Shown here one piece after another: positions 27,183-36,213 of a stretch of 64,000 bases of DNA. The DNA comes from Pseudomonas sp. PICF141 (lineage in GTDB: Bacteria > Pseudomonadota > Gammaproteobacteria > Pseudomonadales > Pseudomonadaceae). Location: contig NZ_MUNM01000052.1 in assembly GCF_002286815.1 (NCBI RefSeq), forward strand, positions 1 to 64,000, given 5' to 3'. The notes beneath the pieces were generated by a model, which did no database searches, had not been told where the DNA came from, and saw only the letters and a list, made by a program, of their open reading frames with translations. The first letter of the stretch is position 1; each line of letters starts with the position of its first letter. Both the position numbers and the translations under genes were made by a program.

Positions 27183-27454
27183 CGACTTATAAGGAGGATT
27201 TGATTTTTATTGTGGCGATTTTTTTAATTGTCTGGCTTTTGTTCTTCCTCGCAGCCTGCTCCGGTGCGTTTATTTATGGCTGAAGTTGTAAAGAATGCGT
27301 ACAACTAAATTGTGCTAAGACTAATTACTTTTCGATCCATATACAAAGTTGCAAATATTTGACGCCTGAAAAATGACACAGCGACAAATAAAAACAGGAA
27401 TCAAAGTTTAAAACCTCAACTAAAAAAGAGTAAAAAAGCCGTCATTAGAGCAAC
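27183..27454. other. AT-rich gap between protease gene and arsJ
   Basis: About 270 bp. It contains a perfect AAGGAGG on the plus strand (27191-27197) followed by a 27-codon hydrophobic frame, described separately. The remainder is AT-rich with no terminator I can defend after arsJ. Confidence 0.5.
27200..27283 (+). CDS. Possible 27-residue hydrophobic peptide
   Basis: A TTG (27200) or in-frame GTG (27212) opens a frame of 27 or 23 residues that ends at TGA 27281-27283. The peptide is almost wholly hydrophobic with L-A-A-C in the middle, like a one-helix membrane peptide. The AAGGAGG is only 2 bp from the TTG and 14 bp from the GTG, so neither spacing is ideal. Reported because a perfect Shine-Dalgarno and a membrane-like frame occur together in an otherwise AT-rich gap. 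Confidence 0.25.
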   Translation: MIFIVAIFLIVWLLFFLAACSGAFIYG

Positions 27455-28678
27455 TTAACGCGCGTCGGCATGCCTCGGTAACGCCATAGAAATCATGGCC
27501 GCGAAAATAACAAATGCGCTGGATATCCCTAAACATGCCTCCAGCCCGAAAGCCTGATAAACCCAGCCGGAGAGCACGGTGCCGATCAGCCGCCCCATGG
27601 CGTTGGACATGTAGTAAAACCCCACGTCCAGCGACACGCCGTCTTCCTTGGCATAGGACACGATCAAATAGCTGTGCAGCGAGGAGTTCACCGCGAACAG
27701 CGCCCCAAAAACCATCAACCCGCCTAACAGCACCGCCTGCTGCGAAAACCCGGTGTTCAGCCCCAGAGCGATTGCCGCGGGCAGGCCTGCCAGAGCAAGC
27801 GCCCACAGAAACGCAGCGCGGCCATCCGGGACATGCCCCCGCTTCTTTCCGGTGATTCGCGGCGCGAACGATTGCACGATACCGTAGCCGATCACCCAGG
27901 TCGCAAGGAATCCACCGACCTTCCAGAAATCCCAGCCGAAGACGCTGCTCAGGTACACCGGCAACGCCACGACAAACCAGACATCGCGGGCGCCAAACAG
28001 GAACATCCGCGCCGCCGACAGAATGTTGATGGCCCGGCTCTTGGACAGGATGTCACGAAACCTGGGCTTGGCTTTGGCCTTGCCCAGATCCTTTTTCAAC
28101 AGGATCAAGCTGCTGACCCAGATCAGCGCCAGCACCGCCGCCATGGCCAGCAATGCCCCTTTGAACCCGATCAGGGCAAGCAATGCCCCGCCAAGAAAGA
28201 AACCGACGCCCTTGAGTGCATTCTTCGAGCCGGTGAGGATGGCAATCCATTGGTAAAGCTTGCCCTGTTGCCCATCGGGCACTAACAGCTTGATCGAGCT
28301 TTTGGCGCTCATCTTGTTCAGGTCCTTGGCGATCCCCGACAGCGCCTGCGCACCCATCACCCAAGGAATCGTCAGCCAGGCCACGGGCACCGTCAGCATC
28401 AACAGCGCCACAACCTGCATCCCCAGCCCGATGTTCATGGTCCGGTTCAGGCCCAGTCGAGCGCCGAGATAACCGCCCAGCAGATTGGTGATCACGCCAA
28501 AGAGTTCATAGAACAGAAACAACGCCGCGATTTGCAGCGGGCTGTAGCCCAACGTGTGAAAGTGCAACACCACCAACATGCGCAAAGCACCATCGGTGAG
28601 GGTGAAGGCCCAGTAATTGCCTGTCACGAGCAAGTACTGCCGCACTTGAGGCGTGAGGGCTGACAACGCTTTCATCAC
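27455..28678 (-). CDS. arsJ: ArsJ organoarsenical efflux transporter (MFS)
   Basis: A 407-residue major facilitator protein with about 12 helices. The N-terminal N-Y-W-A-F-T-L-T-D-G-A-L-R-M-L-V-V-L-H-F segment and gene order identify it as ArsJ, which exports 1-arseno-3-phosphoglycerate, the unstable product made by the partner dehydrogenase from arsenate. It begins 6 bp after the gap gene, so the two are co-translated. Confidence is high because the gap-arsJ pair is diagnostic. Confidence 0.92.
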   Translation of the reverse strand: MMKALSALTPQVRQYLLVTGNYWAFTLTDGALRMLVVLHFHTLGYSPLQIAALFLFYELFGVITNLLGGYLGARLGLNRTMNIGLGMQVVALLMLTVPVAWLTIPWVMGAQALSGIAKDLNKMSAKSSIKLLVPDGQQGKLYQWIAILTGSKNALKGVGFFLGGALLALIGFKGALLAMAAVLALIWVSSLILLKKDLGKAKAKPRFRDILSKSRAINILSAARMFLFGARDVWFVVALPVYLSSVFGWDFWKVGGFLATWVIGYGIVQSFAPRITGKKRGHVPDGRAAFLWALALAGLPAAIALGLNTGFSQQAVLLGGLMVFGALFAVNSSLHSYLIVSYAKEDGVSLDVGFYYMSNAMGRLIGTVLSGWVYQAFGLEACLGISSAFVIFAAMISMALPRHADAR

Positions 28679-28684
28679 CGCTCC

Positions 28685-29689
28685 TTAAACGGCCAGGCCG
28701 ACCATTCTGGCCAGTTCGACGGTGCGATTCGCGTAACCCCATTCATTGTCGTACCAGGCATAGACTTTGACCTGGGTGCCGTTGACGACCATGGTCGACA
28801 GCGCATCGATGATTGATGAACGTGGATCGGTGCGGTAGTCGATGGACACCAGCGGACGCTCCTCGAAACCGAGAATGTCTTTCAGTTCGTTCTCGGACGC
28901 GTTCTTGAGGAACTGATTCACTTCTTCGACGGTGGTAGCGCGCTCGACTTCAAAGACACAATCGGTCAGCGAAGCGTTGGCCAACGGTACGCGCACGGCA
29001 TGGCCATTGAGACGCCCGCGCAGTTCCGGGAAAATTTCGGCAATCGCGGTGGCCGAACCAGTGCTGGTCGGGATCAAACTCATGCCCGACGCACGGGCGC
29101 GACGCAGATCCTTGTGTGGCTGATCGAGGATGCTCTGAGTGTTGGTCAAGTCGTGGATGGTGGTGATCGAACCGTGGCGAATGCCCAGTTTTTCGTGGAT
29201 CACCTTCACCACAGGCGCCAGGCAGTTGGTGGTGCATGACGCGGCGGTGACAATACGATGTTCCGCCGGGTTGAACAGCTGATGGTTGACGCCCATGACG
29301 ATGTTCAGCGCGCCCTTTTCCTTCACCGGAGCGCTGACCACCACACGTTTCACGCCTTGGTCCAGGTAAGCCTGAAGCACCGCGACGGTCTTCATCTTGC
29401 CGCTGGCTTCGATCACCAGGTCGCAGCCCGACCAATCGGTGTCGGCGATCGCCTTGTTGGCCGTTACCTTGATTCGCTTGCCTTCGATGACGACGCAATC
29501 ACCTTCGGCGTCCGCCTGATAATTCCAACGGCCATGCACCGAGTCGAAGTTCAGCAGGTGCGCATGCGTCAGCGCATTGCCAGCCGGGTCGTTGATCTGC
29601 ACGAATTCAAACTCTGGCCAGCTCCAGGCTGCTCGCAGTGCGAGGCGACCGATGCGGCCAAAACCATTGATGCCCACTTTGATCGTCAT
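28685..29689 (-). CDS. Arsenate-linked glyceraldehyde-3-phosphate dehydrogenase
   Basis: The start at 29689 (AAGGAGG upstream) gives a 334-residue GAPDH. It has the NAD-binding N-G-F-G-R-I-G-R (residues 7-14) and the catalytic A-S-C-T-T-N (Cys about 154). It is placed between arsH and arsJ. In this setting the enzyme uses arsenate in place of phosphate to form 1-arseno-3-phosphoglycerate, which ArsJ then exports. This is inferred from context; the sequence itself would also suit a housekeeping GAPDH. Confidence 0.93.
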   Translation of the reverse strand: MTIKVGINGFGRIGRLALRAAWSWPEFEFVQINDPAGNALTHAHLLNFDSVHGRWNYQADAEGDCVVIEGKRIKVTANKAIADTDWSGCDLVIEASGKMKTVAVLQAYLDQGVKRVVVSAPVKEKGALNIVMGVNHQLFNPAEHRIVTAASCTTNCLAPVVKVIHEKLGIRHGSITTIHDLTNTQSILDQPHKDLRRARASGMSLIPTSTGSATAIAEIFPELRGRLNGHAVRVPLANASLTDCVFEVERATTVEEVNQFLKNASENELKDILGFEERPLVSIDYRTDPRSSIIDALSTMVVNGTQVKVYAWYDNEWGYANRTVELARMVGLAV

Positions 29690-29699
29690 GTTTCCTCCT

Positions 29700-30416
29700 T
29701 CAAATAGAGCGCTGATTGACACGTTTCATGAGGGCTTGCGCCGATTCCTTGCGTTCGGAATATCGATCGACCAGATAGTCCTGACGGTCGCGCAGCAACA
29801 AGGTGAATTTCACCAGCTCTTCCATCACATCCACGACACGGTCGTAGAACGGCGAAGGTTTCATCCGGCCGTTATCGTCGAATTCCAGATAGGCCTTCGG
29901 CACGGAGGATTGGTTGGGAATGGTGAACATGCGCATCCAGCGCCCCAGCACCCGCAACTGATTGACGACGTTGAACGACTGCGAGCCGCCGCACACTTGC
30001 ATCACGGCGAGGGTCTTGCCCTGGGTCGGACGTATGGCGCCCATCGCGAGCGGCACCCAGTCGATCTGCGCCTTGAACACTGCACTCATCGAACCGTGAC
30101 GTTCGGGTGAACACCAGACCTGCCCTTCCGACCACATCATCAATTCGCGCAGCGCCTGCACCCGTGGGTGATCGTCGCCGGCATCATCAGGCAGCGGCAA
30201 ACCAGACGGATCGAAAACCCGTGTCTCGGCACCGAAATGCTCTAGCAAACGGGCAGCCTCTTCGACCAGCAAGCGACTGAAGGAGCGCTCACGGGTCGAT
30301 CCGTACAGCAGCAAAATGCGCGGTTTGTGGCTGGAAGTGTGTTCGATGCCGAGCTTGTCGGTCGACGGGAGATCAACCAGTTCGGTATCGAGATGGGGCA
30401 TGTGGTCATCGTGCAT
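29700..30416 (-). CDS. arsH: ArsH NADPH-dependent FMN reductase
   Basis: A flavodoxin-like protein of about 238 residues with [14 protein letters not shown] (flavin phosphate loop) and the ArsH segment [18 protein letters not shown]. ArsH oxidises trivalent organoarsenicals to less toxic pentavalent forms. I chose the ATG at 30416 because AGGA lies 8 bp before it; the ATG at 30422 is also possible. It lies between arsR and the gap gene, whose start is only 11 bp beyond its stop. Confidence 0.92.
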   Translation of the reverse strand: MHDDHMPHLDTELVDLPSTDKLGIEHTSSHKPRILLLYGSTRERSFSRLLVEEAARLLEHFGAETRVFDPSGLPLPDDAGDDHPRVQALRELMMWSEGQVWCSPERHGSMSAVFKAQIDWVPLAMGAIRPTQGKTLAVMQVCGGSQSFNVVNQLRVLGRWMRMFTIPNQSSVPKAYLEFDDNGRMKPSPFYDRVVDVMEELVKFTLLLRDRQDYLVDRYSERKESAQALMKRVNQRSI

Positions 30417-30448
30417 GGTCATTGTCCTGCGCAATAGCGCGTCTGAAA

Positions 30449-30811
30449 TCATCGAGCCGGGCAGCAAGCCGCTGCGCGTTCGGGACGGTCACCCATTTGT
30501 TCAAGGCGTTTGGCATCCGGGCTCAACCAATGCCTGTTGGACTCAAGCACCACGCTCAGCACCTGATGCACCCAGCCCGGAAGATTGGGGTGCAGTCGGT
30601 AGTAAACCCATTGGCCCTGCCGCCGGTCCGAGAGCAATCCGCAAGTGCGTAACTGCGCCAGGTGCCTGGAGACTTTGGGCTGGCTCTCATCCAACGCGCT
30701 CGTCAGCTCGCAGACGCACAGCTCTCCCTCATGGGCGATGAGCAACATCATGCGGACCCGGTTGTCGTCAGCCAGGCATTTGAAAACAGTGGTCGGCGTC
30801 AGGTCAGCCAT
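30449..30811 (-). CDS. arsR: ArsR family arsenic-responsive repressor
   Basis: A 120-residue winged-helix repressor. The start at 30811 gives [18 protein letters not shown]. The E-L-C-V-C-E-L-T motif (about residues 30-37) in the helix before the recognition helix is the As(III)-binding site of the E. coli ArsR type, and S-Q-P-K-V-S-R-H-L is the recognition helix. A Cys-Cys pair sits near the C-terminus. It is the first gene of arsR-arsH-gap-arsJ and should repress it until arsenite binds. Confidence 0.93.
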   Translation of the reverse strand: MADLTPTTVFKCLADDNRVRMMLLIAHEGELCVCELTSALDESQPKVSRHLAQLRTCGLLSDRRQGQWVYYRLHPNLPGWVHQVLSVVLESNRHWLSPDAKRLEQMGDRPERAAACCPAR

Positions 30812-30834
30812 TGGGTTTCTCTGCGACGGGCGCT

Positions 30835-30872
30835 CATATGCGGTTTGGCGAATATACGTTTTTCCGCATGTG
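30835..30872. promoter_or_regulatory. Candidate ArsR operator (inverted repeat)
   Basis: CATATGCGG (30835-30843) and CCGCATGTG (30864-30872) form a dyad with one mismatch, 24-61 bp upstream of the arsR start. The position suits an ArsR autoregulatory site overlapping the promoter. The assignment rests on position and symmetry only. Confidence 0.45.
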
Positions 30873-30930
30873 AAATTCAACGGCCAATGTGTCGACTCCG
30901 TCTGTGAATGATATTTATTTACTTACAAAA

Positions 30931-30943
30931 GATAATCGTTATC
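30931..30943. promoter_or_regulatory. Fur box upstream of the TonB-dependent receptor
   Basis: GATAATCGTTATC, followed by ATT, is a close match to the core of the Fur consensus (GATAATGATAATCATTATC). It lies 29 bp before the receptor ATG. Iron-bound Fur would repress the receptor. Confidence 0.75.
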
Positions 30944-30971
30944 ATTCACGCGATAATTAAAAAAGGAGCTC

Positions 30972-33095
30972 ATGGTGGCTTTACCGCGCATTCACCCCGC
31001 CTCTCTCTCACTGTTGGGGCTTTTTGCAGTACCTGATTTGCAAGCACAAACCCAATCGACATTGGCCCTGCCTGCAACCGCTGTGACCAGTGATTACAGC
31101 GAGCAGAGCTATCGGCCGACCGACAGCCGCAGTGCGCTGAAGATCGACGCCCCGCTGCGGGATATCCCGCAAACGGTGAACGTGATCCCCCAGAGCGTGA
31201 TCAAGGATCAAGGCGCGCAGTCGATGGAAGACGTGTTGAAAAACGTCCCCGGCGTCGGTCTTTCCAATGGCGATGGCCAACGCGACCAAGTCACCATTCG
31301 CGGCTTCAGTGCCATCGGCGACATGTACGTCGACGGCGTTCGTGACGACGCGCTGTATTTCCGCGATCTGTCCAACGTCGAGCGCGTGGAAGTGATCAAG
31401 GGGCCGGCAGCGGTGCTCTATGGCCGTGGATCATCCGGTGGCCTGATCAACAGCATCAGCAAGAAACCCAATTTCACTCCCAAGCAAGAGGTGGGTGTCA
31501 GCGTCGACAGCGAAGGTAAAAAGCGCACGCAGTTCGACGCCGGCTGGGCCGATCAGCAGCAAAACGACAAGGCGTTCCGGGTGACCGGCGCGCTGGAGAA
31601 CAGCGACACCTTCCGCGATGACGGCTATATCGATCGCAAGGCCATTGCACCTTCGGCTTACTTCAAACTCTCCGACGATCTTGAGTTGAACCTGGGGGCC
31701 ACGTACCTCTACGACAAACGCTTGATCGATTTCGGCATTCCCGCGCGGGGCGATCGCCCGGTCGATGTGGATCGCGACAAGCGCTTCGGTTCCGCCGACC
31801 CGGATGACGATTACACCCGCAGCGAAGTGTTTTCGTTCACGGCGGGCGTCGACTATCGCATCAACGACGATTTCACCCTGAGCAACACCAGCCGCTATTA
31901 CCACTACGATCTGGATCGCAACAACACACTTGCCGACTCCAGCCCGACACGTTTCGTCACCGCCCCCAACGGCGAATTGCTGGTCAAACTCAATCGCGGC
32001 AACGTGCAGCGCAAGGAAGACGGCTGGTTCAACCAGACCGAACTGAAACAACAGGCCACGCTGGCCGGGATGAACCACAACCTTCTTTATGGCGTTGAAC
32101 TGGGACGTCAGGTCAAGGACCAATCGGTCTTCAGCCAAAGCAACGTGGCGCGGGTTCCGGTGTACCGCGATGGCTTGGTCGACGTGCCGTTCCAGGCCAA
32201 CCGACAAACCGCCAAGGGCACCACCACCCAGGACACGGCCGGTTTTTACGTCCAGGATCTGATTGAACTGACCCCACACTGGAAAGCCCTGTTGGGCGTG
32301 CGCTATGACGTGTTCGATCAGGAGTATTCGGATGACCTGACGGGTGCCTCAATGTCCCGAACCGACAACACCTGGAGCCCGCGCGCAGGCCTGGTCTATC
32401 AGCCTGATCAGGTTCAGTCCTACTACATTTCGGTGAGTCGCTCCTACCAACCTTCCTCCGAAGTCTTTGCCCTGAGCACTACCAACCAGGACCTTGAACC
32501 AGAGCAAACCACCAACTACGAGATCGGCGGCAAGTGGGACCTGCTCGACAATCGCCTGGCGTTGACAGCGGCGCTGTTCCGGCTGGAACGCACCAACATG
32601 AAAACGACCGATCCGGCGAACCCGACCAAACTGGTCCTGGCTGGCGAGCAGCGCACCGACGGTCTTGAATTGACCGCCAGCGGGCAGTTGAGTGACAAGT
32701 GGCAGGTCTATGCCGGCTATGCCTATCTGGATGCCGAGATCACCAAGTCCAACAGCCGAACCAATGGCGTTGCCAACGAAGGCCAGACACCCACGTTGAC
32801 CCCGCGTCACAGCGCCAACCTCTGGCTGGTGCGCTCGCTGACCAACACCTGGCGCGTAGGCATGGGGGCGAACTATGTCGATGACCGTTACACCGCCCTG
32901 GATAACCGGGTGGTCATGCCCGCTTACACCACCTTCGACGCGGCGTTGCTCTACAACCTGCCGAAATGGGACATGGCGCTGCGCTTGCGTAACGTCTTCG
33001 ACAAGGACTATTACGCCTCGGCCCATGGCTCGGTGGACCTGATCACTCCCGGAGCACCACGCACGCTGGAGCTGAGCACCAACTACCGGTTCTGA
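30972..33095 (+). CDS. TonB-dependent siderophore receptor
   Basis: A 707-residue outer-membrane receptor. The signal peptide ends near residue 25 (L-Q-A). The plug domain (about 55-165) has R-D-I-P-Q-T-V-N-V-I-P and V-E-V-I-K-G-P-A-A-V-L-Y-G-R-G-S-S-G-G. A 22-strand barrel follows and ends with the outer-membrane C-terminal Phe (N-Y-R-F). No N-terminal STN signalling domain is present, so it is a simple transporter. GGAG lies 6 bp before the ATG. The Fur box implies induction by iron limitation. The plug and barrel look closest to catecholate or hydroxamate receptors; the ligand cannot be called. Confidence 0.92.
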   Translation: MVALPRIHPASLSLLGLFAVPDLQAQTQSTLALPATAVTSDYSEQSYRPTDSRSALKIDAPLRDIPQTVNVIPQSVIKDQGAQSMEDVLKNVPGVGLSNGDGQRDQVTIRGFSAIGDMYVDGVRDDALYFRDLSNVERVEVIKGPAAVLYGRGSSGGLINSISKKPNFTPKQEVGVSVDSEGKKRTQFDAGWADQQQNDKAFRVTGALENSDTFRDDGYIDRKAIAPSAYFKLSDDLELNLGATYLYDKRLIDFGIPARGDRPVDVDRDKRFGSADPDDDYTRSEVFSFTAGVDYRINDDFTLSNTSRYYHYDLDRNNTLADSSPTRFVTAPNGELLVKLNRGNVQRKEDGWFNQTELKQQATLAGMNHNLLYGVELGRQVKDQSVFSQSNVARVPVYRDGLVDVPFQANRQTAKGTTTQDTAGFYVQDLIELTPHWKALLGVRYDVFDQEYSDDLTGASMSRTDNTWSPRAGLVYQPDQVQSYYISVSRSYQPSSEVFALSTTNQDLEPEQTTNYEIGGKWDLLDNRLALTAALFRLERTNMKTTDPANPTKLVLAGEQRTDGLELTASGQLSDKWQVYAGYAYLDAEITKSNSRTNGVANEGQTPTLTPRHSANLWLVRSLTNTWRVGMGANYVDDRYTALDNRVVMPAYTTFDAALLYNLPKWDMALRLRNVFDKDYYASAHGSVDLITPGAPRTLELSTNYRF

Positions 33096-33146
33096 GTGAA
33101 AATTTGAAATCCAATACCACAATGCCGGTCAGTTAAGTGCGGACAT

Positions 33147-33212
33147 GTAGGAGCCAGGCTTGCCGGCGAAGGCGTTCTGAAGGACGCCTTCGCCGGCAAG
33201 CCTGGCTCCTAC
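33147..33212. repeat. Perfect 29-bp inverted repeat (REP-like)
   Basis: Arms at 33147-33175 and 33184-33212 are exact complements around an 8-base loop. The arm begins GTAGGAGCCAGGCTTGCCGG. It lies 52 bp after the receptor stop and probably doubles as a terminator. It belongs to the same family as the palindromes near 47.3 and 51.4 kb. Confidence 0.9.
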
Positions 33213-33348
33213 AGCGGTTCAAACGCCAGGGCGTTTGTTTGCAACCCCCAACACAGTGACAACGATTCAAAGCTCGACTAACCTTCAGCGCGCACAGCGT
33301 GATGAGAATCTCTCGCGTTGTCAGACAACAATATTCAGAGGAAAACCC

Positions 33349-33612
33349 ATGCGTAAACTTCTGTTGCTCTCGCTTCTTGCCGCCTCCCCCGTAGCCTTCG
33401 CCGGCCCTCAATGCACTACCACCGACAAGGCCCAATGGCAGGATCAGGCCAAATTTCAGGAAGAGCTCAAGGCCAAGGGCTATGACATCAAGAAATTCAA
33501 GGTCACGAGCGGCAATTGCTACGAGATCTACGGCTGGGACAAAGACAAGCGCAAAGTCGAGATCTACTTCGACCCGGTCACCGGAAAAGTCGTGAAAGAA
33601 GAGATCGAATAG
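33349..33612 (+). CDS. PepSY domain periplasmic protein
   Basis: An 87-residue protein with a signal peptide (residues 1-18, ending A-F-A). A single PepSY domain follows (about 30-85), with the usual K-x-x-G-Y-x-I-x-K-F-K-V and the F-D-P-V-T-G-K-V-V-K segment. AGAGG lies 8 bp before the ATG. PepSY proteins are thought to bind or modulate membrane and redox partners. The stop is 7 bp before the cytochrome b561 start, so the two are probably one unit. Confidence 0.85.
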   Translation: MRKLLLLSLLAASPVAFAGPQCTTTDKAQWQDQAKFQEELKAKGYDIKKFKVTSGNCYEIYGWDKDKRKVEIYFDPVTGKVVKEEIE

Positions 33613-33619
33613 GCCCTCT

Positions 33620-34147
33620 GTGAACGCTGAAACCCTGCGCCTCTGGGACCCGCTCGTACGCATTTGCCACTGGTCCCTGGTGGTTGTCTTCATCAGCGAC
33701 TACTTCCTCAATGAGGAAGGTGACAGCTGGCATCGCTGGCTCGGCTATTACGCCGTGGCTGTCGTGCTGGTGCGTGTGGTGTGGGGGTTCATCGGCCCGC
33801 CCTCGGCGCGCTGGTCAGACTTCTGGCCGACGCCGACGCGGGTCGTTCAGCATGGCCGGGCGCTGTTTTCCGGCAAGGGCTATCACCGCATGGGGCATTC
33901 GCCCATCGGTGCACTGGTGATGGTCCTCATGCTGCTGTTGATGACGGGTCTTGGTATCAGCGGCTTCTTGATGGAAGAAGTGGACTATTTCTGGGGCGAA
34001 GACTGGCTGCGTGATGTTCACGAGTTGATGGCCGATACACTGCTCGCATTGGTTTGCGTGCATATCGTCGCGGCGTTGGTGGAGAGCGTGCGCCTGCGTG
34101 AAAACCTGCCCCTGTCGATGATCACCGGCCATCGGCGTAAGCGCTAG
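33620..34147 (+). CDS. Cytochrome b561 family protein
   Basis: A 175-residue four-helix membrane protein with a GTG start. The haem-ligand histidines fall in R-I-C-H-W-S-L (about residue 17), Y-H-R-M-G-H-S-P-I-G (about 85-95) and L-V-C-V-H-I-V-A-A (about 153). It resembles YceJ/CybB and the b-type subunits of hydrogenases. With the PepSY protein it forms a common Pseudomonas pair, probably moving electrons between quinone and a periplasmic partner. Confidence 0.87.
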   Translation: MNAETLRLWDPLVRICHWSLVVVFISDYFLNEEGDSWHRWLGYYAVAVVLVRVVWGFIGPPSARWSDFWPTPTRVVQHGRALFSGKGYHRMGHSPIGALVMVLMLLLMTGLGISGFLMEEVDYFWGEDWLRDVHELMADTLLALVCVHIVAALVESVRLRENLPLSMITGHRRKR

Positions 34148-34173
34148 CGCTCAAAGCCTGCTGATACTGCACG

Positions 34174-34201
34174 TTGCCCTCCCCCTTGCGGGAAAGGGCA
34201 A
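34174..34201. terminator. Hairpin between convergent cytochrome b561 and MHS transporter genes
   Basis: TTGCCCT and AGGGCAA with inner CCC/GGG pairs form a stem in the 63-bp gap between the two convergent stops. No long T-tract follows, so it is only a plausible bidirectional terminator. Confidence 0.4.
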
Positions 34202-34210
34202 GTGCCAATC

Positions 34211-35887
34211 CTAGGTGTGATGAATTTCCCGATCCTTGGTTTCCGGCAGAAAGAACGTGCCGAGAATGGCCGTCATCACAGCGATGACGATGGGGTACCA
34301 CAACCCGTAATAGATATCCCCCGTGGCCGCGACCATCGCGAATGCCACCGTGGGCAGAAAGCCGCCGAACCAGCCATTGCCGATGTGATAGGGCAACGAC
34401 ATCGAGGTATAACGGATGCGCGCCGGGAAGAGCTCCACCAGCCAGGCGGCGATCGGGCCGTAAACCATGGTGACGTAAATCACCAGAATGGTCAGGAGCA
34501 GCAGCACCATCGGATAGTTGGTCTTCGCCGGGTCGGCCTTCTCGGGGTAACCGGCGTCCTTGAGGGCGGTGCCCAAGGTAGCGACGAAGGCATCGTTGCG
34601 GGCCTTGAAATCCGCCGCCGGCATGCCAGTGCCCTCGAAACTCGGGATCACCTTGCCGCCGATGCGCACCTGCGCGACAGTGCCCGGCTCGGCCTTTTCG
34701 TTATTGTAGGGAATGGCTTTTTTCGCCAGTACGGTTTTGGCGAGGTCGCAGGAGCTGGTGAATTTGGCCTTGCCCACCGGGTCGAACTGGAACGAGCACT
34801 GGCCGGGGTCGGCGACCACGGTCACCGGGTTTTTCGCCTGCGCGGCGAATACGTCGGGGTTGCCGTACTGGGTCAACGCCTTGAAGATCGGAAAGTACGT
34901 CAGCGCCGCGAGGATGCAGCCCGCCATGATGATGCCTTTGCGGCCGATACGATCGGACAGGCTGCCGAATACGATGAAGAACGGCGTGCCGATCAGCAGC
35001 GAGCCGGCAATCAGGAAGTTGGCAGTCTGCGGGTCAATCTTCAGCGTCTGCAGCAAGAAGAACAGCGCATAGAACTGCCCGGTATACCAGACCACGGCTT
35101 GGCCGGCGGTACCGCCAAGCAACGCCATGATCACTATCTTGAGGTTTTCCCAGCGGGCGAAGGATTCGGTCAGCGGCGCCTTGGAAGACTTGCCTTCCGC
35201 CTTCATCTTCAAGAACACCGGCGACTCGCTGAGTTGCAAGCGGATGTATACCGAGATGATCAACAACAGAATCGACAGCAGGAAGGGAATCCGCCAGCCC
35301 CAGGCCTCGAACGCTTCGGTGCCGAGAATGGTTCGACAGGCGAGGATCACCAGCAGTGAAAGAAACAGGCCGAGGGTCGCGGTGGTCTGGATCCACGAGG
35401 TGAAGTAGCCGCGTTTGCCTTTGGGCGCATGTTCGGCCACGTAGGTCGCCGCCCCGCCGTACTCACCGCCCAGGGCCAGGCCTTGCAACAGGCGCAGGGT
35501 GATCAGAATGATCGGCGCCGCCACGCCGATGGTCGCATAGCCGGGCAAGAAGCCCACGACGGCGGTGGAGACACCCATGATGACAATAGTGATGAGGAAG
35601 GTGTGCTTGCGCCCGATCATGTCACCCAGTCGACCGAATACGACGGCGCCGAAGGGGCGTACGGCAAAGCCCGCGGCGAACGCGAGCAGCGCAAAGATGA
35701 AGGACGTTGTCTCATTGACGCCAGCAAAGAAGTGCTTGGCGATGATCGCGGCGAGGGAGCCGTAAAGGTAAAAGTCATACCACTCGAACACAGTGCCCAG
35801 GGACGAGGCGAAAATGACTTTGCGCTCCTCCCTGGTGATCCCGCGATTAGGCGCGCTGCCTGTGGTTGTATTGTCGATTGCGGCCAT
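34211..35887 (-). CDS. MHS-family metabolite:proton symporter (MFS, ProP-like)
   Basis: A 558-residue transporter, longer than the usual 430-460. The N-terminal half has the MHS signatures F-E-W-Y-D-F-Y-L-Y-G (about residues 34-43) and R-L-L-Q-G-L-A-L-G-G-E-Y-G-G-A (about 132-146), plus the R-x-x-G-R-K loop. A soluble insert of about 120 residues (about 350-465) with two Cys and many Lys/Pro interrupts the C-terminal half between helices. The gene is divergent from the GntR regulator of the hydroxyproline island. A role in uptake of proline-type compounds is likely from context but not proven. Confidence 0.85.
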   Translation of the reverse strand: MAAIDNTTTGSAPNRGITREERKVIFASSLGTVFEWYDFYLYGSLAAIIAKHFFAGVNETTSFIFALLAFAAGFAVRPFGAVVFGRLGDMIGRKHTFLITIVIMGVSTAVVGFLPGYATIGVAAPIILITLRLLQGLALGGEYGGAATYVAEHAPKGKRGYFTSWIQTTATLGLFLSLLVILACRTILGTEAFEAWGWRIPFLLSILLLIISVYIRLQLSESPVFLKMKAEGKSSKAPLTESFARWENLKIVIMALLGGTAGQAVVWYTGQFYALFFLLQTLKIDPQTANFLIAGSLLIGTPFFIVFGSLSDRIGRKGIIMAGCILAALTYFPIFKALTQYGNPDVFAAQAKNPVTVVADPGQCSFQFDPVGKAKFTSSCDLAKTVLAKKAIPYNNEKAEPGTVAQVRIGGKVIPSFEGTGMPAADFKARNDAFVATLGTALKDAGYPEKADPAKTNYPMVLLLLTILVIYVTMVYGPIAAWLVELFPARIRYTSMSLPYHIGNGWFGGFLPTVAFAMVAATGDIYYGLWYPIVIAVMTAILGTFFLPETKDREIHHT

Positions 35888-36213
35888 GATTCTTCTCCGT
35901 CTTGCTCTTGTTGTAGGCCGGAGTACCTCATTATTTTTTTACCGCACCCAGGCCCCAGGGCTGATGTCATCGGATCAAGGATTGCGCAAAGCATGGAAAC
36001 AGGCTGACGGCCTCGCATCGCTGCAAGGTTTGTCTGAAGCATAATCGGCTTCGCGTAGATATCCACTCGGCCATCGTGCTCAAACCCGAACCCTCATTAG
36101 AAACGTCCGGCTGGTGCCTGCTGATGGCATTTTCGAGGCGACCATCGCCCGGAACTTCGCAGTGAAGGAATTTCGTATACCCTATCGCCATCTCACTCCA
36201 AACGACCGCTGCC
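35888..36213. other. Divergent promoter region between MHS transporter and gntR
   Basis: About 325 bp with no gene. It contains the 16-bp operator-like site at 36170-36185 near the gntR end. Nothing else was identified. Confidence 0.6.
36170..36185. promoter_or_regulatory. Operator-like site in front of gntR
   Basis: ATTTCGTATACCCTAT matches 14 of 16 bases of the reverse complement of the site found at 42524-42539 and 48538-48553. It lies 28 bp before the GTG of the GntR/FCD gene, which fits autoregulation. Confidence 0.6.
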
